Assembly: GCF_025602895.1 (NCBI RefSeq)
Contig: NW_026516525.1
Location: 1 to 26,527, forward strand
DNA length: 26,527 bases
Origin: Polychytrium aggregatum
Taxonomy: Eukaryota > Chytridiomycota > Chytridiomycetes > Polychytriales
Direction of reading: 5' to 3'
Under the pieces are notes generated by a model that made no database searches, was not told the origin of the DNA, and saw only the letters and a program-made list of their open reading frames with translations. Position numbers and translations under genes: made by a program. Below, one piece after another: positions 7,754-16,424 of this stretch; positions within the stretch are counted from its first letter, which is position 1; the number at the start of each line of letters is the position of its first letter.

Positions 7754-8583
7754 CCCGGACGTCCCGAGCAGTATATGAGAAAATAGGAATATATAGGGGA
7801 ACAGTGTCGTTGGATAGCTTGGGAGAAACGGGTCGTCGCCCTCATGCCCACCACACAGTCCGACAGCAGATCGAGATAAACTGCCATGGGGACGTGCCCA
7901 CAACACTCAGGCCCCGAGTCGTCTGTCCCCACCGCAGTGTCCCAACCCAGGATTGCCAAGCCATTGACAAGTGACGCCACCAACGGGAGTCGGCGAAACC
8001 TCATCCGCTTGGCCCATGCCCATGACCGCCGCCCTTCGTTTGTCGCCGTGACCCCCGACACTGAGTGTCTCTCTGGCCGATCCACTGATGCATCCGTACC
8101 TCGTTTCTCCTCCAAACCTCGCTATGGCGGGGGAATTGAGCGGGCTGTCCAAGAGAGATACTGGTCGGGCTCCGGACGGACTGGCGTTGGTCGCCTCGAC
8201 ATGCCGCCGAGACGCCCGGGCAAGGTGGGTCAAGTTCGGCGAGGGCTCAAATAGGATGCGCAGGAGAGGCTCTCGACAGGCCCCCAAAGTCTGGGCAGTG
8301 CCAGAGCCTCAATCGAAGGACCATCATCCTATCACATAGCGGCGCCTCCTTCGCTCGAACACCCCTTCCAAAACATTTCCACTGGCCTATCTCCGTAGGT
8401 CTCAAGGTTATTCTCGGTAAGTTTCAACCGAAGCGAAGCGGAACTAGGCTATCATCGTCCTCTCTCGATTGGACACTGCGGTCGTCCTGCACGCCTTGAG
8501 CCGGAGTCTCATTTTTGGTGCAGCACTGACTGATACCTGTTGCTGTTCAATTCTTTGGTCGACAGCACGTTCCCAATCCAATC
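7754..8583. other. intergenic stretch upstream of the C2H2 gene
   Basis: Short frames on both strands (the longest plus frame about 122 codons, 7886-8254) show no recognisable domain. A GGTAAGT at 8415-8421 could be the donor of a 5'-UTR intron of the zinc-finger gene, but I cannot pair it with a definite acceptor. No RNA gene or repeat is apparent. Confidence 0.35.
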
Positions 8584-9231
8584 ATGAGAATCCGGGATCT
8601 CCTGAACGAGTCCGAGGAAGACCTCACACGGGGATCCACACAAGTATCCCCACAAGGCACCCCTGTATTTTCAGGACATCCACGGCTCCGTGTTGGGTCG
8701 CCGGCCATCCCTTTATCTGGTGTGCCAGTGTCCTCCATACTGCTCCGAAGTGGCTGTCCATGTGAGGCGCATAAAGGTGTTTCCATGTCCGGGGTATATC
8801 TGCATCCACTGGATCAGTATTGTTCCGCACTCTTGACTTCAGAAAGGGAAATAGCACTGCAGCCGACTCGTCCTCGATCCTTGGCGCCCAAGGATGCGGC
8901 CTCAAAGTTGGCTCGTTCCATCCGTACCCATGATTCACTCGTCAAAGGACCAGTTCTCAGTTCTGCAGCCCGGAAGTTGTTCATTTGCCCCCATTGTCTG
9001 ATGGACTTTGGTCGGAAACAAGAGCTCAGTCGACACATCCGATGTGTGCATACAGTCGATATGCCATGGGTGTGCCCAGCCTGTCTCAAAGGATTTGGAA
9101 GGATTGATGCCTTGAGGTGCCATTTTTCCACCAAGAGGGCTCAAACCGAAGGTTGTCGATTCAAGCTCGGAGGGCTTCCCATTGCATCGTTGGTTTCACT
9201 TTCATCGGTCTCGTCTTGCCACAACGACTGA
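8584..9231 (+). CDS. C2H2 zinc-finger protein, probable transcription factor
   Basis: This 215-aa intronless frame begins MRIRDLLNESEEDL, a short acidic start of a kind often seen in fungal zinc-finger regulators, and has a low-complexity Pro/Ser/Gly middle. The first finger is C135-x2-C-x12-H-x4-H (ICPHCLMDFGRKQELSRHIR). The second starts at C164 (VCPACLKGFGRIDALRCHF) with C-x2-C-x12-H but lacks a normal last histidine; the next candidate ligand is the cysteine ten residues on (EGC). Paired fingers suggest sequence-specific DNA binding in the nucleus; the target is unknown. The tail after the fingers is short. The start was chosen because it is the first ATG and gives a natural N-terminus. 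Confidence 0.7.
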   Translation: MRIRDLLNESEEDLTRGSTQVSPQGTPVFSGHPRLRVGSPAIPLSGVPVSSILLRSGCPCEAHKGVSMSGVYLHPLDQYCSALLTSEREIALQPTRPRSLAPKDAASKLARSIRTHDSLVKGPVLSSAARKLFICPHCLMDFGRKQELSRHIRCVHTVDMPWVCPACLKGFGRIDALRCHFSTKRAQTEGCRFKLGGLPIASLVSLSSVSSCHND

Positions 9232-9299
9232 TGTCCTGATGGTTCGACAAATACAGCGCACCCAATACGAAACGGGCCACTGTGTGGGGCCAGAGTTGC

Positions 9300-9658
9300 C
9301 ATTTTCCCGAATGCTGAATACACCCATCGCTCGATATTGCCGACGAGTGTCGGAGGGGACGGGCATGGTGTTTGCTTTTGGGGATGCCTCGTGGAAGCAA
9401 GGGAAGGAATACCTATCGAGTCCAATGAGACTCAGGCTCACCTCGTCACTTGAACGATTTCATCATCACCATAGCCGCCCAAGGCCAAGAGCACACGAGC
9501 GACTCGCTCGACCGACTGCTTTGATCTTGAGAAACGGTGCTTTGCACAGAGATGTCCAGAGGATCGAATGCATGCACCGCACTCTAACACTCCGTTTATT
9601 GTGGAACAAGCTGTCCTCTTGTATCCTTCAAATGAGAGATACGGAGCGCTCGCTTTGA
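9300..9658 (+). pseudogene. possible remnant of a transposon-type protein (TnpB/Fanzor-like pattern)
   Basis: Within an open frame (9182-9658) the peptide has VFAFGDASW followed by a SSPMR segment and, near the end, LHRDVQRIECM. The pair loosely resembles the G-D-x-S-F and HRDVNAARNI motifs of eukaryotic TnpB-like (RuvC-type) transposon proteins, but the zinc-ribbon cysteines expected between them are missing in this frame. A neighbouring frame offers a weak DEYRTS-like stretch, as a frameshifted relic would. This is a pattern impression only; the frame may be non-coding. Confidence 0.2.
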
Positions 9659-10393
9659 CAACTCTGCTGTAGAGTTCACACTTTGTACATGAGCATACAG
9701 GACACCCTTACGATCCCATATGTCAGCGTCGTAGGTATGGCTTGCAGCCAACAGAGCCAAATGCACTGAATCGATCGCTTTGGAAGCCTCCAAGGGAAGA
9801 ATGCCTGTCGCTCCCCGGTCTCCACAATCGACATGCACTGGTGTCGGAGTGCCAGCGGCGAATGGCGCTCTTGGACACACTGAATATGGAGTCAACGCTT
9901 CTCGGGATATGGATGAGGGCGTATCACCGCATCACAGAATGATTATGGTCAGCGCGATGTTTTGAGGCAACAAAATATCAAGTCCATGGTCAAAAACCAA
10001 GGTGTCCCGTTTTTGTTGGATTGATTGTAAAAACAGTTACATCCACGAAACGCATTTTCTGCACAGACTGAGAACCAGTCTATTGCTGCAACTCCAAGTC
10101 CAGGCACAAGACGAAGGTCCTTGTGACCCCAGCAAACGAACATGGATACCCTTCGAATCTCCACCTTGTGCGCTGGGAACGCAGCACGGCTTGAAGAAGC
10201 TTCCGACAGCGAGACCAGAACCATCACTCATAACATTCATCCAAAAAACCTGCACCCATTCGGATCGAGCAGATCGACGCCGAGATCCGGACTCGGCGGC
10301 CCTGTCAGCGCTCAGTCCTGTCGTCGATCGCACGCACGCTCATTCGTCACTGCTTTCTTGTCGAGGTTTCGGCACTGTCGCTATCGACAAATA
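9659..10393. other. intergenic stretch downstream of the securin-like gene
   Basis: Frames of up to about 227 codons are present (for example plus 10002-10685), but they show no domain and overlap the minus-strand securin exon. I see no RNA gene or repeat. The stretch lies between convergent genes and should include the 3' UTR of the securin-like gene on the minus strand. Confidence 0.35.
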
Positions 10394-11921
10394 TCAGTCC
10401 ATTCGTTTGGTCTTCTTGAGGAGCCGACTTGGTCGTGGAATTAGGGATGTATATCGGACCCGCGCTGAACTGGATTTGCTCCTGGGTTGCGGCTCGACTG
10501 CGCTAACTACAGCAAGATCGAACAGGGGTGCGGCATCGTCTGGCAATGGTTCAAGCTCTTGCAGTGGCGAAAGTGAGTCTGTGGCTGTAGTTGTTATTGT
10601 GTATATATGCGGGAGGGAGAGATGTTGCGATGAAGTGACCCCCATCATTCGCGTGGAGAAATTGATTTTGTGCCGCAGGCAGTAGCGTTGCGATGATGAC
10701 GAGGGGTTTGTAAGTCAGAAACAGTGAGATTGATGGCAACTGGGCCGGAAACAGCGAACATGGACACGGAGAGCATGTCCCGAGGCCCGGTTTGTGTGGA
10801 TGCAGCAGCGGGGGCTGGTTGGCAGTGCCCAATCGAGCGGTTCTCACCTTCTGCATCGCAGTACTGAGCTTGAGCACCGAGTGGCTCAGACTCAGGCTCG
10901 AAGTCGAATTTGATGACAGACCCCAGAGCGTCCAGCGGCTCCGTGTTCAGTATGGTGGGAATGGTGGCGACATGCGCCTTGATCAGATCGTCAAAGTCGA
11001 TTGTATCAAACTCGGGTTTGAAGACATCTGATCATCACGAATAGAGAGTTTTCGTCCAAATTAAAAACTGAAAGAAAGAATCTGCACACGACCCAGAGAT
11101 GGATATCCAGCCTGGGCGGAAGGAAGTGAAGCAATCGGCCCGGCTTGGCACCCATGACCAGGCTTCGTGGCAACAAACATGATGGGGACGACATACCGAG
11201 GCACGAAGCGCTTGGAGGCTGATATTCGATCTCTGGCAGGTCGTCACTATCGAGGGCAAGGACCTCTGCTGATTCGGCCTGCACATTCTCGGCGGGAACA
11301 GCAATCTCCTTAGCGCGCAGCTCGGCAGGATCGACGGTGGGCTCAGCCTTGGCTTTCTTCTTCTTGGCGGAGGCCGAGCTCTGAAGAAAGGCCTTTCGCT
11401 TCTCGGATTTTTCATAGTCCTGGGTATTGACGTTGATGGGACGCAGCGGGGTTCCAGTGTTTCCTTTGGAGGTCTCGTCCAGGCCGGATGCGTAGCTCGA
11501 CTTGAGCACCGAGTTGAGCAGCTTGATGTTTTCCTTGTGAGGCTTGAGTCCCGAGTTGGCGAGCTGCTGCTTCTGCTGGGTGTTGAACTTTGAGTTCAAT
11601 GCTGGCCTGGCGACAGAGAGAGCATCTGATGCCGTGACGCAGCCGACGATAGACGCAGCCGATGATGAACGCAATGCACAATGCCACGAAGAGCCCAGAG
11701 AATGAGGGATCAAAAGACCGGAAAACAGCCTTAGGATGCTGGTGCAGGTGCACGGGCCCGCAGTGAGCACGCACAAGTGCTTGCAGCGTCTCACCTTTGA
11801 GCGCTGGATAGGGAAGCCGAGGAGTCTGGAAGGCCTGTTTTTGCAGCAGCGCCGACGATTTGGCGAGCTGCGCCGGGGTGTTTTCCTTTTCGCGACCAAG
11901 GCCGGGCTGGGGGCGGAACAT
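10394..11921 (-). CDS. securin-like separase inhibitor (PTTG/Pds1/Cut2 family), four exons
   Basis: Model: complement(join(10394..10578, 10848..11027, 11197..11601, 11795..11921)), 298 aa. Introns start GTGAGA, GTATGT and GTGAGA, end in CAG, and the frame closes exactly. The N-terminus has a KEN box (12-14, GREKENT) and a second at 65-67. The stretch TPRLPYPALKALNSKFN matches the layout of the human PTTG1 destruction-box region, but the D-box arginine is replaced. A lysine-rich patch (KKKKAK) precedes DSDDLPEIEYQPP (EIEY at 166-169), which parallels PTTG1 SDDAYPEIEKFF, the segment that occupies the separase active site. Exon 3 adds FDTIDFDDL, similar to the following acidic/aromatic region. 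Securin holds separase inactive until APC/C-driven degradation at anaphase. The last exon is the least certain. Confidence 0.72.
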
Positions 11922-12416
11922 GGCCAGAGGGCGGTCGACTCGGGCGTCGCAGATGCCAAACGAGCAGCGTGCTGGTCCTTTGGGAGTGGGGCGTGCGTTC
12001 GCTCTGACCGGCGATGGGCAAGGCGGATGAGATGGGCGAGCCGGACGAGCCGGATGAGATGATGGACGAGCCGGATGAGATGATGGACGAGCCGGATGAG
12101 AGGGCGGGTTGAAGGTCGGCTGGCAAGTCCAATCCTGGCCCAAATGGCCAAATGTGCGCAGCACTGTACCACAGAAGCGCAGCACCCGCACATCCATGAA
12201 ACCAGCGCCCGCCAAGTCCCATGATCGCTGCCCCGCCAAGTCCCATCGCCTTGCCCGCCCAAACTCCCTGCCTGCTGCAGTCTTTGCCCATCCAGACCGA
12301 CCCCCATCTGTCGCGTGGGAGAGCGCATCAGCGTCCCGTCCGCTCGCACCTTCAGCCGCCAAAGCTACCTGACAGACTCGTCCTCCCCAGCTGTGCCAGA
12401 ATTTCGCTTGCCGCTG
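11922..12416. promoter_or_regulatory. shared divergent promoter region of the securin-like and TTC12-like genes
   Basis: These 495 bp separate two head-to-head start codons, so they must hold both 5' UTRs and promoters. A 21-bp minisatellite (12049-12101) lies within it. I see no obvious TATA box. Long minus-strand frames here are read-through of repeats and UTR. Confidence 0.5.
12049..12101 (+). repeat. 21-bp tandem repeat, about 2.5 copies
   Basis: The unit GCCGGATGAGATGATGGAC plus two bases (GA) is repeated at 12049-12069 and 12070-12090, with a partial third copy. It lies in the divergent promoter region. Confidence 0.8.
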
Positions 12417-15400
12417 ATGGATCCGCTCAGCTCGGCTCTCGCCAAGATCAACGAGGAGGTGGAGGAGCTGGAGGCCTTTGCCGATGATTTCGGTACGTGC
12501 TCAAAAGTTCAGGCCGTGTCTTAGGCCTTGCCGTGGTGTCTCAGCGCGTGTTTTTTGCAGGGGTGTGCTCTGCTGGGCTCGTCCTTGTATGTTACCCTGG
12601 TTCTGCTGTGGTTAGTGTTGATGACGGCACTTCGGAGCGGCGACACGCCACCGGCATCTTTAACACCCAGACGTGTTTACCGCCGGTCTTAATCAGCCGC
12701 AAAGATGGACGCTATTCTGAAGGGAGACTTTAAGGACGAGTCGCTTGACGGCCGAGATCTCGCCGCCGAGATCGAGGCCGCGAATACAGAGCCCATCCAG
12801 GACCTCATCCAGAGACAGAAGGATCTCTTGACGCGCAAGGACTCGGGCAACTCCATTCCCTCGACGATTTCGAGCGGATTGGTGTCTCCGATGCCACCTT
12901 CCAGAGTGCAGAGCCAGAGCCAGAGCCAGATCTCTGTGGACATTAATCGGGCTGGATCATCTCCATCGCCGCCAATGCCGGCAAGCAATCGAACCGATGC
13001 TCTGGCTCATTCTCCAGAGATTCCGCTCATGCCGTCAGAGGACAAGATAACAGCAGGCCAGAGATCGAGCTTCCACCAATCCCATCGGCGACGTGTGAAC
13101 TTCGCCATGGCACGCAGCCATCCGAAAACCAGCCCCAGCCGTGCCCCAAGCCCGTCAAGAAACACGATGCCAACGACTACTCGCGCTTCGCGAAAATTGA
13201 CGATGCCCAGAGCGACGATGAGCCAGACCCACGGGCTGCTCGTGTCAACGGCAAGGATTCCATCGGTACCCAGTCCAAGGAGCACAAGGGGCCATCTCAG
13301 AAAAAGAAAAAAAGCAACGTATCGAGGGAAAAGCTCTCTCGCGCAGTCAAGGACTACTGCGAGTCCATCAAGCTGCGAGGCAACAGCCTCTTCCACGCTG
13401 GAAAGTACATGGATGCTGTCGAAGAGTACACCACCGCCATATCCATCTACCACAATCCCCCTCGGGACCTGTTTCCGCCGCCGCCCGAAAACAGCGGCTC
13501 TCTCCTTGCCGAGCATCGCTGGCTGTACGAGTTGGCGCTTCCGTCCGTGCCTGTCGACCCAGCCCTTCTTACCAACCGGGCGCTATGCTGGATCCGTCTT
13601 GGCCGATTTGAAGAGGCCATCGACGACCTCTCTGCAGCAATCGAGCGGGACCCGACTTTGATCAAGGCCTACTGGAAGCGCTGCGAAGCCCTCCGACTCT
13701 CAGGCCGAGCCGATGAAGCGCTGGCGGATCTTGAACAGGTGGCCGAGCTGCTTGCACAGCACCAGCACGAGGCCGAGAAAGCGCCCCTCGGCAAGAAACC
13801 GGCACCTCTGGGCATCACCATCGACGATATCGACAGAACCAGGCGCTACATCAAGGAGATTCAGAGATTCACGTACAGCGGTGATCTAGGTCCCGAGCAC
13901 GAGTCCAGCATCCGAACCATGCAGGGCTTGCTGCAGCATCTCGCCGAGCAGCTCAAGGACGACCCCGAGAGCGAGCGAGCAGCGGTGACGATTGAGTCCA
14001 TCCGGAAGGTCGTTCAGTCCGAGCCGCTCTTCTGCGAGCATTTCCGCCTGGCCAACGGATTCAATCTCTTGCTCTCGCCTCCAGTGCTCTGCGTGGACTC
14101 GCTCCCCTTGATCATGCCCATCTTTGTGGACATTTGCCGCCATTCATTCAACAACCAGCGAATCCTGGGACTGTATATCGAGCCGCTTGTTCAGAGAGTG
14201 GCGCGCGCCCAGCAAGCTGAGACGACGGCACTGTTGATCCTCTTGCTTTCGCAGTGCTCGCAACAGCCCGATTTCGTCGATGCCCTCTATCGCATGAATG
14301 CTTCCTCGACGAGCCAATTTGGCGCACGCCTGATTCGACCGGACCAGTACGACAGCGACATGCTGGATGACTTTCCCGATATTCCCTACTACGGCGTCCG
14401 GCTGCTGACGCACCTGATTCGACATCGGCCCAACGGCCCCCATCTGATTCTCAACAAGTGGAAGGTGTCCGTCCCAGAGATCCTCGGAATGCTCGGTGGC
14501 TACATCCAGAGCGACGCGCTTGCTGTTATCGATCGAGACGACAGCGAAGCCGAGTCGGTGCACATGCTTCCCCATCCCGAGACCCTGGTCTCGGCTGTCT
14601 GCGAGTGCATCCATCAGATTGTCGAGCTCGACAAGTCGAGCCATGCGCAATCTGTGCACAAGCACGGGCAGGGTCTCGTGTACGGGGCTATGGCGGCAAC
14701 CCAGAAAACGGCCTCGAGATACATCCAGACCCGCAAGGGCAAGGGCAAGGCCCTAACTGGCGAGCGCGATGCTGCCTTGGATCAACACATCATCCGCCAC
14801 CACTTGGGCTGTCTCCTGACGACCACATGCAACATCTTGACCACGTACAGTCAGGCGCTGCATGATGGCACCAAAAGTAGCGGGCTGGCCAACCAGCTAA
14901 TCACGCTCTTGCCCACCGAGTTTCAGATGCCCTCGCTGTTCCTGCTGTCCAAGCTTCTGAGATTCAACCGCGACTCTGTGGGCAAGTGCCTCGACGGCTG
15001 GTGGGATGAGGTGGCAGACCACATTCAAGAAGCCATGGCCCAAGCCGCCACTTTGACAACCCACAACGACGCAGGGGGAGCTCTGTCTGGATATTCATCT
15101 GTTCGGGAAGAATCGGATCGCTACAGGAACGCAGCAGCACAGTTGTTGGCGGCCTGGCTGATGCTCGACTCACGAAATGCGGACCAGTGGATCGCAGGTG
15201 GAGGCGGTCGCTGGCTGGCGAGCTTGATTGTCCAAGAGGAAGATAGGCGCCGCAATTGGATGGAGAGACACGAGGAGCCGACGAACGATCTGTTTGTGGG
15301 AAACTTGGCTCTGTGTCTCGCAGAATGCACAAAGAAGGGTAAGCATAGAACGAGCGGCTCTCCGCCATTGGTGCGCAAGACTGTGAGGATATAAAGTGTG

Positions 15401-15811
15401 CAATCGCTTTGATCCCTCCTCGGATGGCTCAATATCGTGATCCTTTCCTTTGGATCTGCCGTCTCCAGCAAGCCACTGCGCCGAGTTTGCCAAGCACGAG
15501 ATTGTCCGGAGCATGATTCATTTTCTGAGATTCAGCCAAAGCAATGCCGCAAAGAAGAATATGGCGATAGCATGCTCCAGACTCTGTGGATTCTCTGGTA
15601 AGCATGCCCGAGCATGGCCATGAGATGGTGGGGGAGCCTCGGCTGGGGATGATTTACTCCGGATCTATCCAGGGCTGCTCGGAAAGTGCCCGCAGCCTCG
15701 GGAACTGACCAGATGTCTGCTTGGGTCAACTGTGCTTACTCAGACGAGATCCGTGCGCAAGTGAGGAAGCTCGATGGCATGGAGCTGCTGCACAAATGCG
15801 CTTCACTCTGA
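12417..15811 (+). CDS. TTC12: TTC12-like TPR/armadillo protein, axonemal dynein assembly factor
   Basis: Model: join(12417..12492, 12697..15338, 15469..15597, 15744..15811), about 971 aa. Exon 1 is helical (KINEEVEELEAFADDF). Exon 2 carries a TPR block at 13340-13740 (ESIKLRGNSLFHAGKYMDA, NRALCWIRLGRFEEAIDDL), then a long armadillo-like helical part. The C-terminus is diagnostic: LFVGNLALCLAECTK, KKNMAIACSRLCG and AQVRKLDGMELLHK match the final repeats of human TTC12 (VGNAALCLGNC, GIALGKLC, AQLRKLHGLEIL). TTC12 acts in the cytoplasm in folding and pre-assembly of axonemal dynein arms. The last two introns (130 and 146 bp) keep phase exactly. The coding length is one base short of a multiple of three: the frame changes between about 12950 and 13090, through an assembly indel, a real mutation or an unseen intron. 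Confidence 0.82.
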
Positions 15812-16082
15812 TCAAAGCGATGTCGATTGGACAGAAGCCGCTGCTTCCTTCCACCGCGACTGCGACTGCGGCCACGCGGGGAGAGTATTCGACTGCACCA
15901 AGGACAGTCACTTTCTGGCATCAGATGTCTGAAGCCTACTGAACTTCCATAGGCTCCAGTGAGCATGCCGTGCGATTGTTTTCCGTCCTGGTTGGCAATC
16001 TCTTGGTATTCGTTGGTTTGGAAAGCATAGTCTTGAATACACTCGGTCGATCCCTGTGGCGATGATCGACTGATATTGACAT

Positions 16083-16162
16083 CTCGATGTGTGAGTGTGG
16101 TGCATCCACTCGATGTGTGAGTGTGGTGCATTCACTCGAGGGAGTGTGATGCATTCACTCGA
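16083..16162 (+). repeat. 26-bp minisatellite, about 3 copies
   Basis: Units start CTCGATGTGTGAGTGTGGTG at 16083 and 16109; a 23-bp variant starts at 16135. Each unit contains GAGTG and CACTC arms that could pair. The core resembles the array at 22097-22172. Confidence 0.85.
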
Positions 16163-16337
16163 CCCTCTGGGCAGTTCCATGGTGTATTGATATCAAGATA
16201 CTCGGCCTTCTTGAGTCCCTTGGCGTCGTGGCGAGTATGACAGGGGTGGGACAGAGGTGGGACGGACGCATCGGTGGCTGGCGTCGGTCTGTGTTCCGGT
16301 TTGGCTCGGCTCGAATACCCTTTTCTCGGACATCTTG

Positions 16338-16401
16338 CTCCACCTCCAAAAGACGCTTGCTCCATCTCCAAAGCAGCTCACTCCATCTCCAAAGCAGCTC
16401 A
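16338..16401 (+). repeat. 21-bp tandem repeat in the 5' leader of the TIR-NLR gene
   Basis: CTCCATCTCCAAAGCAGCTC (plus A) occurs exactly at 16360-16380 and 16381-16401, preceded by a 22-bp variant at 16338. Shorter CTCC-rich units continue to the start codon at 16425. The frame through it is open but reads repeated PSPKQLT, which looks like untranslated leader. Confidence 0.8.
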
Positions 16402-16424
16402 CTCCCCCTCCCTCTGGCTGCTCC

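Larger units (their letters stand above)
15812..16424. other. intergenic / 5' UTR stretch upstream of the TIR-NLR gene
   Basis: No gene is apparent. The stretch holds a 26-bp minisatellite (16083-16162) and, just before the start codon, a 21-bp repeat (16338-16401). The rest is the TTC12-like 3' end and the promoter region of the next gene. Confidence 0.5.

Noticed and set aside
10002..10685. Plus-strand frame of 227 codons
   Set aside because: No domain; it overlaps the last securin exon on the other strand and has Ser/Arg-rich chance composition.
11006..12349. Minus-strand open frame of 447 codons
   Set aside because: It is the securin exon 2 read through both flanking introns plus repeat-rich 5' DNA. 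The spliced model from 11921 restores a natural protein.
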